Source: an uncultured Prevotella sp. | GTDB lineage: Bacteria; Bacteroidota; Bacteroidia; Bacteroidales; Bacteroidaceae | Direction: 5' to 3' | Assembly (NCBI GenBank): GCA_946415755.1 | Contig: CAMKTS010000017.1 | Coordinates: 1-64,000 of the forward strand | DNA length: 64,000 bases | In this document: positions 47,984 through 56,937 of the stretch, one piece after another | Layout of the letters: each line of letters begins with the position of its first letter | How positions within the stretch are numbered: position 1 is the stretch's first letter | Notes under the pieces: generated by a model | Seen by the model: the letters and a program-made list of their open reading frames with translations, nothing else | Database searches by the model: none | What the model was told of the DNA's origin: nothing | Made by a program: the position numbers and the translations under genes

Positions 47984-48673
47984 TTAGAGATGAGAGATGA
48001 GAGAAAAACGCTTGCGGATAAATTCAGCTATCAGCTGTTCTGTAGCCTGAAGACCCAGTATGCTGGAGTCGATGCAGAGGTCGTACGACTCGGCAGCGCC
48101 CCATTTCTTACCTGTATAGTAGTTGTAGAACGTCGCCCTCATCGACTCATGTTGCTCAATAAACTTCTTGGCGGCAGAACAGTCGATGTGCTGCTTGGCT
48201 ATCACCTGCTGGATACGGAAGTCCATAGAGGCGCTGACAAAGATGTTCACCACATTCTCCCGTTCGCGCAACACATAGTCGGCACATCGCCCTACAAACA
48301 CACACGAACCCTCGTCGGCAGCTTTCATGATGGCATCGCTCTGGAATTTGAACAGCGACTCCTGCGAGAAGTTGTTGGCATAGAGACTGCCGTCGGCCAG
48401 AGGGGTAGCACGCAGATTGAACAGCGAACGGAAGATGCCTCGACGCTCGTCGTGCTGCTCGAAGAATTTTTCAGAGAAGCCACTCTCCTTAGCAGCGAGA
48501 TTCAGCAGTTCGCGATCGTAATATTTCGCATGGAAGTCGAGAGCCAGCATGCGGGCGATATCATGTCCTCCGCTACCTACCTGACGGCCCACACAGATGA
48601 TGACAGGCCTACCCAAGCCCTCCCCAAGGGAGGGATGTTTAGCTACCTGTTTTGTACTTTTATCTTGTTCCAT
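47984..48673 (-). CDS. Cytidylate kinase-like family protein
   Basis: 229 aa from the ATG at 48673. The nucleotide-binding start VIICVGRQVGSGGHDIARMLA, YYDRELLNLAAKESG, FVGRCADYVLRERENVVNIFV and YYTGKKWGAAESYDLCIDSS match the cytidylate-kinase-like 2 family, whose reaction is uncertain. Residues about 12-19 (KHPSLGEGLG) before the first strand are encoded by a palindromic repeat (copy A, 48605-48640) and are not part of the family. A second inverted copy lies in the upstream gene. Confidence 0.82.
   Translation of the reverse strand: MEQDKSTKQVAKHPSLGEGLGRPVIICVGRQVGSGGHDIARMLALDFHAKYYDRELLNLAAKESGFSEKFFEQHDERRGIFRSLFNLRATPLADGSLYANNFSQESLFKFQSDAIMKAADEGSCVFVGRCADYVLRERENVVNIFVSASMDFRIQQVIAKQHIDCSAAKKFIEQHESMRATFYNYYTGKKWGAAESYDLCIDSSILGLQATEQLIAEFIRKRFSLISHL
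48605..48640 (-). repeat. Palindromic element copy A (in the kinase-like gene)
   Basis: Contains a perfect 7-bp stem CCCTCCC-CAA-GGGAGGG (48618-48634) followed on the minus strand by GCTTGGGTAGGC. It matches copy B at 28 of 34 positions in opposite orientation, 69 nt away. Confidence 0.75.
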
Positions 48674-48707
48674 TTTTACCTTTTTTATTGCAATGTTTAT
48701 TATGTAT

Positions 48708-50081
48708 CTAAACACCCCTTTCTTGGGAGGGGCTTGGGGAGGCTTTTAATTTCTTCATATACCACCACAGCATCGGTATCGTCATGGCAAACGAGCCGAA
48801 GTCGCTGGCAGGCATCGAGTACCACACACCATCCAAGTCCCAGAACATTGGGAACACGTAGGCCATCGGCAACAGCAACAGCAGCTGGCGCGACAACGAC
48901 AGGAAGATGCTGACCTTCACCTTGCCAATGCACTGGAAGAAATTGGTGATGACAGCCTGCGAACCCACCACGAAGAACACCAGCATGTCGAGCACAAGAC
49001 CATGAGCTGACAGTTCAATCAGCGTGGGGTCGGAGGTGAAGATACGGGCTATCTGGCATGGGAAGAGCATCGACAGCGCCCACCCCACCAGCAATATCGA
49101 GGTGGCAGCAGCTATCGTGAGCCACAGACATCGGAACATGCGGTCGTACTTCTCAGCACCATAGTTATAGCCCACTATCGGCTGCATGCCCTGCGTCATA
49201 CCCATCACGAACATGAAGAACACCATCACCATCGAGTTGGCTATCGAGTAGGCACCCACGGCCATATCGCCACCATAGCGCACAAACTGGTTGTTCATGA
49301 AGATGACGATAACACACGATGTGGTCTGCATCAGGAAGGGCGAGATACCTATGGCGATGATGTTGCGCACGAGAGCAGACTTCAATCGGTAGATGCCTCG
49401 CTTCAGGTGCAACAGTTCCTTCTGATCGGAGAACAGGCGCATCTGCCAGCACAGCGCCAGCGTCTGCGACGTCACCGTAGCCAGTGCAGCTCCCTTGATG
49501 CCCATGCGCAGCCACCATACGAAGGCGATGACCAACAGGATATTCATGCCCACGGTAAACAGCGTGGCATACATGGCGTGACGAGGCTTGCCTGCTGCTC
49601 GCAACACAGCATTCATGCCAAAATACATGTGCGTCACCACATTGCCCAGCAGAATGACAATCATAAATTCGCGAGCATAGGGCAACGTCACGTCTGAGGC
49701 TCCAAAGAAACGCAAAATGGGGTCGAGGAAGATGAGCGAAACGGCCATGAACAGCACTCCGATGATGAGGTTCAGCGTCACCGTGTTGCCCAGCAGATGC
49801 TCGGCCGTCTTGTAGTCCTTCTGACCCAATTTTACAGAGATACACGTCGACGCACCCACACCCACGGCAGCACCAAAGGCGGCACTGAGATTCATGAAGG
49901 GGAAAGTGATGCCCAGACCCGCAATGGCCTCAGGACCCACCATCTGACCAATCATGGCACGGTCGATGATATTGTAGAGACTGGAGGCAGTCATAGCCAC
50001 AATGGCAGGCAGGGCATACTGCATCAGCAGCTGTCCCACCGGCTTCTGACCCAGTTCTAATGCAGCTTGTTTATTGTCCAT
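48708..50081 (-). CDS. MATE-family exporter
   Basis: 457 aa, twelve hydrophobic segments. Motifs: PVGQLLMQYALPAIVAMTASSLYNIIDRAMIGQMVGPEAIAGLGIT, FGAAVGVGASTCISVKLGQKD, GMTQGMQPIVGYNYGAEKYDR. It probably expels drugs or metabolites by Na+ or H+ exchange. The last 10 residues come from repeat copy B, so the native C-terminus has been replaced. A TAATTTTG -7 box lies at 50100-50107, 18 nt before the ATG. Confidence 0.9.
   Translation of the reverse strand: MDNKQAALELGQKPVGQLLMQYALPAIVAMTASSLYNIIDRAMIGQMVGPEAIAGLGITFPFMNLSAAFGAAVGVGASTCISVKLGQKDYKTAEHLLGNTVTLNLIIGVLFMAVSLIFLDPILRFFGASDVTLPYAREFMIVILLGNVVTHMYFGMNAVLRAAGKPRHAMYATLFTVGMNILLVIAFVWWLRMGIKGAALATVTSQTLALCWQMRLFSDQKELLHLKRGIYRLKSALVRNIIAIGISPFLMQTTSCVIVIFMNNQFVRYGGDMAVGAYSIANSMVMVFFMFVMGMTQGMQPIVGYNYGAEKYDRMFRCLWLTIAAATSILLVGWALSMLFPCQIARIFTSDPTLIELSAHGLVLDMLVFFVVGSQAVITNFFQCIGKVKVSIFLSLSRQLLLLLPMAYVFPMFWDLDGVWYSMPASDFGSFAMTIPMLWWYMKKLKASPSPSQERGV
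48710..48747 (+). repeat. Palindromic element copy B (end of the MATE gene)
   Basis: On the plus strand AAACACCCCTTTCTTGGGAG, then GGGCTTGGGGAGGC. It encodes the last residues SPSPSQERGV of the exporter on the minus strand and supplies its stop. Confidence 0.75.
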
Positions 50082-50099
50082 CTATATATAAATAATGTG

Positions 50100-50107
50100 C
50101 AAAATTA
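50100..50107 (-). promoter_or_regulatory. -7 box of the MATE gene
   Basis: TAATTTTG on the minus strand followed by GCAC. It may drive the whole MATE-to-LolA run, since no other clear box was seen within it. Confidence 0.45.
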
Positions 50108-50171
50108 CTGCTTATTGTTCGAACTGCCAAATCTTTTGTGATTTATTAGATAGAAAATCAATAAAAATATG

Positions 50172-50179
50172 TAACTTTG
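50172..50179 (+). promoter_or_regulatory. -7 box of the subtilase gene
   Basis: TAACTTTG followed by GCACGC, 18 nt before the ATG at 50198. Confidence 0.55.
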
Positions 50180-50197
50180 CACGCAGAAAACAATCTA

Positions 50198-51640
50198 ATG
50201 AAGATGCAACGATTCATCCTACTGCTTGCCCTAATGCTTTCTGCTCTCGCTGTGTTTGCCGACACGGAGCAGGAACCCGTCAAGCGCGTAAAATACAAGC
50301 ATGCGCCAGGATACATCTTCAGATTGACCCTGACAGACAAGCAGGGAACGGGCTATTCTCTGGAACACCCTACCCGTTTCCTTTCCAAACGAAGTGTAGA
50401 GCGGAGGAAACGGCAGGGACTTCCTCTGGATTCGACTGATCTCCCCGTCAGCCACCGCCATAAGCGAGCCATCGAGAACCACGAGGTTGCCATCATTGGA
50501 GAAAGCCGTTGGATGAATAGTGTATTGGTCAAGGTAAAGGACACGGTAGAGATACAACGGTTAAAGGCACTGTCATGTGTCAAGGCCTGCAAACTGGTAT
50601 GGCAGTCGCCCGACAGCATCACGCCTACAGCCATCAAGACAAAATACCACGACCACTTCGAGGCACACGACAGCATTGGTGGACAAATCTTTGGAAAGGC
50701 CACACAGCAAATCCAAGTCCTAAAGGGTCAACGCCTGCACGACATCGGATGCTGCGGCGATGGCATGATGATTGCCGTCATCGACGGCGGTTTCAAAAAC
50801 GCAGACAAGATACCGGCTTTCCAACAAATCGACATCCTGGGGTGGAGAGACTTTGTATGTCCACCATCGCCAAGCATTTTTGCCGAGACCGACCATGGCA
50901 CGAAGGTATTGTCGGCAATGGCCATCAACACACCTCTTTATTATATTGGTACAGCCCCAAAGGCCTGCTACTGGCTGCTACGCTCGGAAGACCAACAGAC
51001 GGAGCAGGAAGTGGAGGAAGACTACTGGGTGATGGCTGCAGAATTTGCAGACTCCGTAGGATGTAACCTTATCAACTCATCGCTGGGCTACAACGAATAC
51101 GACCATCCGCAGATGTCACACCAGCTATGGCAACTGGACGGTCATACTGCCTTCATCAGTCAGGCCGCCTCATTGCTGGCCGACAAAGGCATCCTGTTAG
51201 TCAACTCGGCTGGTAATTCCGGCATGGGGCCTTGGAAGAAAATCGGTTTCCCGGCAGATGCAAAAAACATACTGACAGTGGGGTCTGTTGTTCCAGAAAG
51301 CCCCTGGCGTATCGCACCGTTCAGCTCGGTAGGCCCCACGCAAGACGGACGTGTCAAGCCGGATATTGTGGCAGTAGGTGCACCGGCTTATCTGGTAAAC
51401 GGACGCGGTGTCATCACGGAAGACATGGGCACCTCATTCTCAACACCCATTGTCTGCGGACTGGCAGCCTGTCTATGGCAGGCTCTGCCCCACCTGAATG
51501 TCCGACAACTCATACAGCTCATCTGTGAGACGGGTAATAACCACCATCATCCAGACAACATCTACGGACATGGGGTGCCAAACTTCTGGAGAGCGTATAT
51601 GATTGGGAAATATGGAGAAACTGAGAAATTGAAAGAATGA
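50198..51640 (+). CDS. Subtilisin-like serine protease (S8), secreted
   Basis: 480 aa from the ATG at 50198, which opens a signal peptide (MKMQRFILLLALMLSALAVFA); a TTG start upstream lies inside the promoter. Catalytic triad: D196 in IAVIDGGFKN, H233 in TDHGTKVLS, S413 in GTSFSTPIVCG, with the oxyanion Asn in NSAGNSGMG. The prodomain-like part (about 25-165) resembles the start of Bacteroidetes subtilases (FLSKRSVERRKRQG). It overlaps xseA by ATGA, so the two are coupled, which is an odd pairing. Confidence 0.9.
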   Translation: MKMQRFILLLALMLSALAVFADTEQEPVKRVKYKHAPGYIFRLTLTDKQGTGYSLEHPTRFLSKRSVERRKRQGLPLDSTDLPVSHRHKRAIENHEVAIIGESRWMNSVLVKVKDTVEIQRLKALSCVKACKLVWQSPDSITPTAIKTKYHDHFEAHDSIGGQIFGKATQQIQVLKGQRLHDIGCCGDGMMIAVIDGGFKNADKIPAFQQIDILGWRDFVCPPSPSIFAETDHGTKVLSAMAINTPLYYIGTAPKACYWLLRSEDQQTEQEVEEDYWVMAAEFADSVGCNLINSSLGYNEYDHPQMSHQLWQLDGHTAFISQAASLLADKGILLVNSAGNSGMGPWKKIGFPADAKNILTVGSVVPESPWRIAPFSSVGPTQDGRVKPDIVAVGAPAYLVNGRGVITEDMGTSFSTPIVCGLAACLWQALPHLNVRQLIQLICETGNNHHHPDNIYGHGVPNFWRAYMIGKYGETEKLKE

Positions 51641-52932
51641 GAGAAAACCACTATACTCTTCGCCAACTGAACCTGATGGTGCGCGAGGCCATTGAAATGG
51701 AACTGCCCGATGAGTATTGGGTAGAGGCAGAGTTGTCGGAATGTCACGAGCGTGGTGGCCACTGCTACATGGAACTGACAGAGAAAGACAAAGACACCAA
51801 CACACCTATTGCCCGCGCTTCTGCCAAATGCTGGCGACAGACCTGGCAACTGGTGCGCCCCCACTTCGAACGCACTACCGGGCAGCCCCTGCGGGCAGGG
51901 CTGAAAGTGCTGCTGCGCGTCTATGCACAGTTTCACGAAGCCTATGGCTTCTCTTGGATTGTCAGTGACATCGATCCCACCTACACCTTGGGAGATATGG
52001 CCCGCAAGCGACAGGAAATTATCCGTCAACTGAAGGAAGAAGGCGTTTTCGACCTGCAGCGCGACTTAAGCATCCCTACCTTTGTCAAGCGCATTGCAGT
52101 CATCTCTGCCCCCAATGCCGCAGGTTATGGCGACTTCTGCCGCCAGCTGGAAGACAACGAATACGGTTTCCGCTTCGAGGTAACCCTCTTCCCTGCCGTG
52201 ATGCAGGGCGAACAAGTAGAAGCCTCCATCATCGCTGCGCTTAATGCCATCTTCGCCACCTCTGCTGCCTCTGCTGCCACATCTGCTGTCTCTGCTGCCA
52301 CCACTCCCGTCGATTCTCCGACGGGGTCCTTCGATGCCGTCGTTATCATCCGAGGCGGAGGAGCCACAGCCGATCTCAGCGGCTTCAACACCCTTGCTCT
52401 GGCAGAGAATGTGGCACAATTCCCACTGCCCATCATTACTGGCATCGGCCATGAGCGCGACGAGAGCATCCTTGACATGGTGAGCCATACACGTGTCAAG
52501 ACACCCACTGCCGCCGCTGTCCTGCTCATCGACCACCTGCGTCGTGTGCTTGATCGCATCGAACAGGCCGAAGCATCGCTCAGTCATCTGGTCAGCGAAC
52601 GCATCAGCCACCACCAGCAGCGCGTGAACACCCTCGCCACACTCATCCCCACCCTCGTCCTGCGAGTGCTCGGCGATAGTCGCCACCGTATGGAACTGCT
52701 TGAGAGCCGTCTGCCTGTAGCCATCGAGCGCAGGCTCACCGCCCAAAAGCACCGCATCGACAGCCTCGCGCTCATGCTGCAGAGCTTCGACCCGCAACTG
52801 CTACTCAGCAGAGGCTATAGCATCACCCTGCATCAGGGGCGTGCCGTCCGCGACCCTCAACAACTCAAACCGGGCGATGAGATAGAGACGAGGGTAGAAA
52901 AAGGAACCATCATGTCAACGGTAAAAAAGTAA
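51637..52932 (+). CDS. xseA: Exodeoxyribonuclease VII large subunit
   Basis: 431 aa. With XseB it degrades single-stranded DNA. An OB domain (YWVEAELSECHERGGHCYMELTE) is followed by RIAVISAPNAAGYGDFCRQL, VVIIRGGGATADLSGFN, ITGIGHERDESILDMVSHTRVKTPTAAA and the long helical tail. Residues about 206-225 (FATSAASAATSAVSAATTPV) are an extra Ala/Ser/Thr run made of TCTGCTGCC repeats between AALNAI and FDAVVII. Confidence 0.95.
   Translation: MRENHYTLRQLNLMVREAIEMELPDEYWVEAELSECHERGGHCYMELTEKDKDTNTPIARASAKCWRQTWQLVRPHFERTTGQPLRAGLKVLLRVYAQFHEAYGFSWIVSDIDPTYTLGDMARKRQEIIRQLKEEGVFDLQRDLSIPTFVKRIAVISAPNAAGYGDFCRQLEDNEYGFRFEVTLFPAVMQGEQVEASIIAALNAIFATSAASAATSAVSAATTPVDSPTGSFDAVVIIRGGGATADLSGFNTLALAENVAQFPLPIITGIGHERDESILDMVSHTRVKTPTAAAVLLIDHLRRVLDRIEQAEASLSHLVSERISHHQQRVNTLATLIPTLVLRVLGDSRHRMELLESRLPVAIERRLTAQKHRIDSLALMLQSFDPQLLLSRGYSITLHQGRAVRDPQQLKPGDEIETRVEKGTIMSTVKK
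52252..52318 (+). repeat. TCTGCTGCC minisatellite in xseA
   Basis: Four 9-nt units TCTGCTGCC/TCTGCTGTC with 3-nt spacers, in frame, between two conserved strands of the exonuclease domain. Confidence 0.75.
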
Positions 52933-52947
52933 AAAGGTAAATATAAT

Positions 52948-53145
52948 ATGAACGAGAACACCAAATACGAAGAGGCTTTAGCCCAGTTGGAAACCATCGT
53001 CCGTAAGATGGAAGCCAACGAGTACGACATCGATGAACTTGCCACTCAGCTAAAGACTGCCCAGCAACTCATCAAGTTATGCAAAGACAAACTCACCAAG
53101 ACAGAAGAGGAGATTCAGAAAATGTACGGCAGCGAGAACGAGTAA
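52948..53145 (+). CDS. xseB: Exodeoxyribonuclease VII small subunit
   Basis: 65 aa, typical length. It binds the helical tail of XseA. The motif YEEALAQLETIVRKMEANEYDIDELATQLKTAQQLIKLCKDKL is the full family pattern. It starts 15 nt after xseA across a GTAAAAAAGTAAAAAGGTAA tract. Confidence 0.95.
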   Translation: MNENTKYEEALAQLETIVRKMEANEYDIDELATQLKTAQQLIKLCKDKLTKTEEEIQKMYGSENE

Positions 53146-53222
53146 ATCCTGCCAAACAGCCTTTTCAACGGAAGGACAAGACGTTTTTCCCGTAAAGATT
53201 TGGCCAATTCAAAATTAATTGG

Positions 53223-53230
53223 TATCTTTG
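53223..53230 (+). promoter_or_regulatory. -7 box of pgi
   Basis: TATCTTTG followed by GCACAC, 41 nt before the ATG at 53272. Confidence 0.6.
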
Positions 53231-53271
53231 CACACTATTATACAAAAGAACCATTTTTTTTGATAAAACCT

Positions 53272-54624
53272 ATGAACAACATCAAACTTGACATCACAAA
53301 GGCCGCCTGCTTCTTAGAGGCTGGCGCAGTGAAGGCTTTCGAGCCGAAGGTGAAAGAGGCACAGAAAGCTCTGGAAGAGGGGACTTGCCCTGGTAATGAT
53401 TTCTTGGGATGGCTGCATCTTCCCAGCAGCATCACCCCCGCTTTCCTTGACGAGGTTCAGGCTACGGCCAATACGCTCCGAGAGAAGTGCGAAGTAGTAG
53501 TGGTAGCCGGTATCGGCGGCAGCTATCTCGGTGCCCGTGCCGTCATCGAAGCTTTAGGCAATTCGTTTGCCTGGCTCATTCAGGACAAGCGGAACCCCGT
53601 TATCCTCTTTGCTGGCAACAATATCGGTGAAGACTACCTGAGCGAGATGACCGAATACCTGAAGGACAAGAAATTTGGTGTCATCAATATTTCCAAGTCG
53701 GGCACGACGACAGAGACCGCCCTCACCTTCCGTCTGCTGAAGAAGCAGTGCGAGGCCCAGATGGGCAAGGCTGCCGCCAAGGAGGTCATCGTGGCCGTAA
53801 CAGATGCCAAGCGTGGTGCTGCCCGCACCTGTGCCGACAAGGAGGGCTACAAGAGTTTCATCATTCCCGACAACGTCGGTGGCCGCTTCTCGGTGCTCAC
53901 TCCTGTGGGTCTGCTGCCCATCGCCTGTGCCGGTTTCGACATCAAGGCCCTCTGCCAAGGTGCTGCCGACATGGAGAAGGCCTGTGGCAAGGATGTCCCG
54001 TTTGAAGAGAACCTCGCTGCACAGTATGCCGCCGTGCGCAACGGCCTGTATCAGGCTGGCAAGAAGATTGAAATCATGGTGAACTACCAGCCCAAGCTGC
54101 ATTTTGTCAGTGAGTGGTGGAAACAGCTCTATGGTGAGAGCGAGGGCAAGGATAAGAAGGGCATCTTCCCCGCCAGTGTAGACTTTACCACCGACCTCCA
54201 CTCGATGGGTCAGTGGATTCAAGACGGCGAGCGTACCATCTTCGAGACGGTCATCAGCATTGAGAAGCCTAACCGCTCACTTCTGTTCCCCTCTGACGAG
54301 GAGAACCTCGACGGTCTGAATTTCCTGGCCGGCAAGCGTGTTGACGAAGTGAACAAGATGGCTGAGCTCGGTACCCGTCTGGCACATGTTGACGGCGGCG
54401 TTCCCAACATCCGTATTTCCGTACCCGAACTCAACGAGTATTACATCGGCCAGCTGATCTACTTCTTTGAGATTGCCTGTGGCATCAGCGGCAACGTGCT
54501 TGGTGTGAATCCTTTCAACCAGCCTGGTGTAGAGGCCTACAAGAAGAACATGTTCGCCCTGCTCGACAAGCCCGGATACGAGGAAGACAGCAAGGCCATC
54601 AAGGCCCGCTTGGCTAATGAGTAA
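53272..54624 (+). CDS. pgi: Glucose-6-phosphate isomerase
   Basis: 450 aa from the ATG at 53272, the short bacterial form. It interconverts glucose 6-phosphate and fructose 6-phosphate. [57 protein letters not shown], the catalytic Glu region [18 protein letters not shown] (here [15 protein letters not shown]) and [16 protein letters not shown] are clear. Start chosen after the promoter, since the upstream frame includes the promoter itself. Confidence 0.96.
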   Translation: MNNIKLDITKAACFLEAGAVKAFEPKVKEAQKALEEGTCPGNDFLGWLHLPSSITPAFLDEVQATANTLREKCEVVVVAGIGGSYLGARAVIEALGNSFAWLIQDKRNPVILFAGNNIGEDYLSEMTEYLKDKKFGVINISKSGTTTETALTFRLLKKQCEAQMGKAAAKEVIVAVTDAKRGAARTCADKEGYKSFIIPDNVGGRFSVLTPVGLLPIACAGFDIKALCQGAADMEKACGKDVPFEENLAAQYAAVRNGLYQAGKKIEIMVNYQPKLHFVSEWWKQLYGESEGKDKKGIFPASVDFTTDLHSMGQWIQDGERTIFETVISIEKPNRSLLFPSDEENLDGLNFLAGKRVDEVNKMAELGTRLAHVDGGVPNIRISVPELNEYYIGQLIYFFEIACGISGNVLGVNPFNQPGVEAYKKNMFALLDKPGYEEDSKAIKARLANE

Positions 54625-54712
54625 TGAGTAATGGGAAATGTGTAATGATGATATGTTTTAACGTTAAGAACAGCCTAAAGCATAATCATAATTACTCATT
54701 ACTAATTACTAA
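54615..54712. repeat. Inverted ATGAGTAAT tracts between pgi and the HAD gene
   Basis: TAATGAGTAAT (54615-54625, over the pgi stop) and ATTACTCATTA (54691-54701) form a perfect 11-bp inverted repeat 65 nt apart. The second arm lies just before the next start codon. Confidence 0.6.
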
Positions 54713-54714
54713 TT

Positions 54715-55476
54715 ATGAAAGCAATTGATTTGTACAAAGTAAGGCACGGCTTCGGGCAGTTCTGTCCGAAAGCCGTGCTTTTCGATATGGATGGTGTCAT
54801 CTACGACTCGATGCCCAACCACTCGGTATCGTGGCATGATGCCATGGAACATTACGGACTTGACATGCCCTTTGAGGGAGCCTACCAGTACGAGGGAATG
54901 CGCGGCACTGAGACCATCAAGTTGCTGACTTGTGAACAATGGCATAAAGAACTGACCAACCAGGAAGCCGAAGAAATGTATGCATATAAGTCGGCATTGT
55001 TTGCCCAACGTGTGAAGAACCACCCTGCCAACATGATGCCGGGCATTAGGGACCTCATGCAGCAAATCAGCGATGACGGCCTGAAGATTTGTGTTGTAAC
55101 AGGCAGCGGACAACACACATTATTAGACCGACTGCTTAGCGACTTCGACGGTCTGCTCTGCAAGGAGCGCATTGTTACAGCTTTCGACGTTTCACACGGC
55201 AAGCCCCATCCGGAACCTTATATCAAGGGAATGCAGAAATGTGGTGTCTCACCCTATGAAGCTATCGTAGTGGAGAATGCACCACTCGGCATACGTGCCG
55301 GTGTAGCAGCCCAATGCTTCACCATTGCCGCCAACACCGGCCCCCTACCTGATGAGCTGTTAAAGGCAGAAGGTGCCAACCTGGTTCTGCCAAGCATAAA
55401 GGCTCTCAGCCTGTTATGGCCAGAGTTTATGACATCGGTCAGACAGGAACTTGGTACGACAAGAGGAAACAACTAA
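54715..55476 (+). CDS. HAD-family phosphatase (beta-phosphoglucomutase-like)
   Basis: 253 aa. HAD motifs: KAVLFDMDGVIYDSMPNH (motif I, DxD), VVTGSGQHTLLD (motif II), GKPHPEPYIKGM (Lys of motif III) and VVENAPLGIRAGVAA (motif IV). The cap domain lies between motifs I and II as in phosphoglycolate phosphatase and beta-phosphoglucomutase. It probably acts on a small sugar phosphate. It follows pgi and ends 4 nt inside a convergent lipoprotein gene. Confidence 0.88.
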   Translation: MKAIDLYKVRHGFGQFCPKAVLFDMDGVIYDSMPNHSVSWHDAMEHYGLDMPFEGAYQYEGMRGTETIKLLTCEQWHKELTNQEAEEMYAYKSALFAQRVKNHPANMMPGIRDLMQQISDDGLKICVVTGSGQHTLLDRLLSDFDGLLCKERIVTAFDVSHGKPHPEPYIKGMQKCGVSPYEAIVVENAPLGIRAGVAAQCFTIAANTGPLPDELLKAEGANLVLPSIKALSLLWPEFMTSVRQELGTTRGNN

Positions 55477-56033
55477 TTTTCCTCTTCCTCAATCCTCGAA
55501 TTGGTATCCAACTGCGTATCACGGCGAACAGACAGTTCACCCATTCTTGAGAGACGCACCACCAGCGGTATATACTCATCGGTCTGCGGGTGACTTACGC
55601 TGGCAGCAAAATCCAGCCAGTCGCCATCGGCCTTGTCAAACACAAAACCCTCCAGGATGCCCGTCTGACGGTAGTCGTCATCAATATACTGAGTGAAGTC
55701 ACGCTTCGTAAACTTCCTACTATAGAAGACGGATCCATCCTCTCTCGACACTGCCAGGGTAATGATATTGTCAACAAATTGCTGGCCCGTTTCATCCTTC
55801 ACTTTCGCGAGGGAATCGGCAGGCTGTCGATGAATGGCGACATGATAGGTACGCCCTATCCACTGGATGTCGCGCTCATCAACATATTCCTGCATCTTCA
55901 CGGGTTCTGACAGTTTCGCCTTGACAACACGCTGTGTGATGATGTCATCACTCTTCTTCTTTCCACCGCAGGCTGTCAGCACGACAATGGCGACAACCAG
56001 GGCAGTCCATACACCTTTATTCATCTCCTTCAT
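55473..56033 (-). CDS. DUF4738 lipoprotein
   Basis: 186 aa. Lipoprotein signal TALVVAIVVLTACGGKKK with the lipobox Cys near residue 22. The rest, with VDERDIQWIGRTYHVAIHRQPADSLAKVKDETGQQFVDN and VFYSRKFTKRDFTQYIDDD, fits DUF4738 of Bacteroidales. Outer-membrane-anchored, function unknown. A -7 box (TACCTTTG, 56048-56055) lies 14 nt before the ATG. Confidence 0.8.
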   Translation of the reverse strand: MKEMNKGVWTALVVAIVVLTACGGKKKSDDIITQRVVKAKLSEPVKMQEYVDERDIQWIGRTYHVAIHRQPADSLAKVKDETGQQFVDNIITLAVSREDGSVFYSRKFTKRDFTQYIDDDYRQTGILEGFVFDKADGDWLDFAASVSHPQTDEYIPLVVRLSRMGELSVRRDTQLDTNSRIEEEEN

Positions 56034-56047
56034 ATTGGTTTACGGCA

Positions 56048-56055
56048 CAAAGGTA
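56048..56055 (-). promoter_or_regulatory. -7 box of the DUF4738 gene
   Basis: TACCTTTG on the minus strand followed by TGCCG. The rest of the gap to 56264 holds no gene or hairpin I can support. Confidence 0.55.
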
Positions 56056-56264
56056 CGAATAAGTGAGCGAAAATGCAAATTTATTTGCAATTTTCCGAAC
56101 AGAAGTACCTATGAAAGCATGAAAAAAGCCCCATCATCACTGACAGAGCCTTTGTTTTCCTGATTATCTTTTTACAAGACTTTCATACCGTTTGACATAA
56201 CAGGCTCACTAGCCTGCCCAAAACACTATGTTAACCTAAATCACTATGATGTTTCTAAATACAA

Positions 56265-56774
56265 TTACTGTTGGGGTTTGTCACCACGAGGGCCACGGGG
56301 GCCGCGCTTCTGCATGTCATCCTTGTAGGCCTTATACTGGTCGGCAGTCAGGATAGCCTGCAGCTCCTTATCGTATTCCTTCATGGCGGCCATACGCTCC
56401 TGGCGCATCTGGGTCATTTTCGCCTTCTGCTCATCTGTCATCTGGGGGCGTTGTCCACGGACAGAATCACCCTTGTGATGCTTGCCGCCCTTGAAATCTC
56501 TGCCTTTCTTGTCACCAAATCCGTCGGGACGACCTCCGGGATGACGATGCCCACGACCCGGTCCCATCTTGTCAGCATACTTCTCATTAAGTGCCTGCAA
56601 CTGCTGGGCTTGCTTGTCATTCAGTCCATATTGCTTGACCATCTCGTTTGTACGATGCTGTACCATCTCTGTCTTATCCTTTTTCATCGGACGCTGCAGT
56701 TTGTTCTCTTCCTGGGCCTGAGCCGACATTGACAGTGCGAATACGGCTATTGCAGCCATTACAATCTTTTTCAT
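56265..56774 (-). CDS. DUF4890 periplasmic protein (Spy/CpxP-like)
   Basis: 169 aa, signal peptide MKKIVMAAIAVFALSMSAQA. Helical and rich in Lys, Gln, His and Met, with two LNDKQAQQLQALNEKYADK / MTDEQKAKMTQMRQERMAAM repeats (the LTxxQ-like motif) and a Gly/His/Arg-rich middle (GPGRGHRHPGGRPDGFGDKK). This fits DUF4890, probably a periplasmic chaperone or metal- or stress-responsive protein. Role not established. Confidence 0.8.
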   Translation of the reverse strand: MKKIVMAAIAVFALSMSAQAQEENKLQRPMKKDKTEMVQHRTNEMVKQYGLNDKQAQQLQALNEKYADKMGPGRGHRHPGGRPDGFGDKKGRDFKGGKHHKGDSVRGQRPQMTDEQKAKMTQMRQERMAAMKEYDKELQAILTADQYKAYKDDMQKRGPRGPRGDKPQQ

Positions 56775-56909
56775 ATTTACCTTTCTGTTTTGTTAATAAT
56801 CTGAGTTCTTGTCTCAGTCGCGACTATCATTTTGACGGCAAAGGAAGGAAAAAGTTTAATGAAACATCAAAAAAAACTGCACTTTATCAGCATTTTGATA
56901 TTTTTTAGC

Positions 56910-56917
56910 TACCTTTG
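56910..56917 (+). promoter_or_regulatory. -7 box of the DUF4230 pair
   Basis: TACCTTTG followed by CGG, 20 nt before the ATG at 56938. Confidence 0.55.
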
Positions 56918-56937
56918 CGGTCAATAATCCAGACGAA

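Noticed and set aside
47558..48913. 451-codon plus-strand frame antisense to the YfcE-like, kinase-like and MATE genes
   Set aside because: The minus-strand genes have clear family motifs. The antisense frame has none and crosses gene boundaries.
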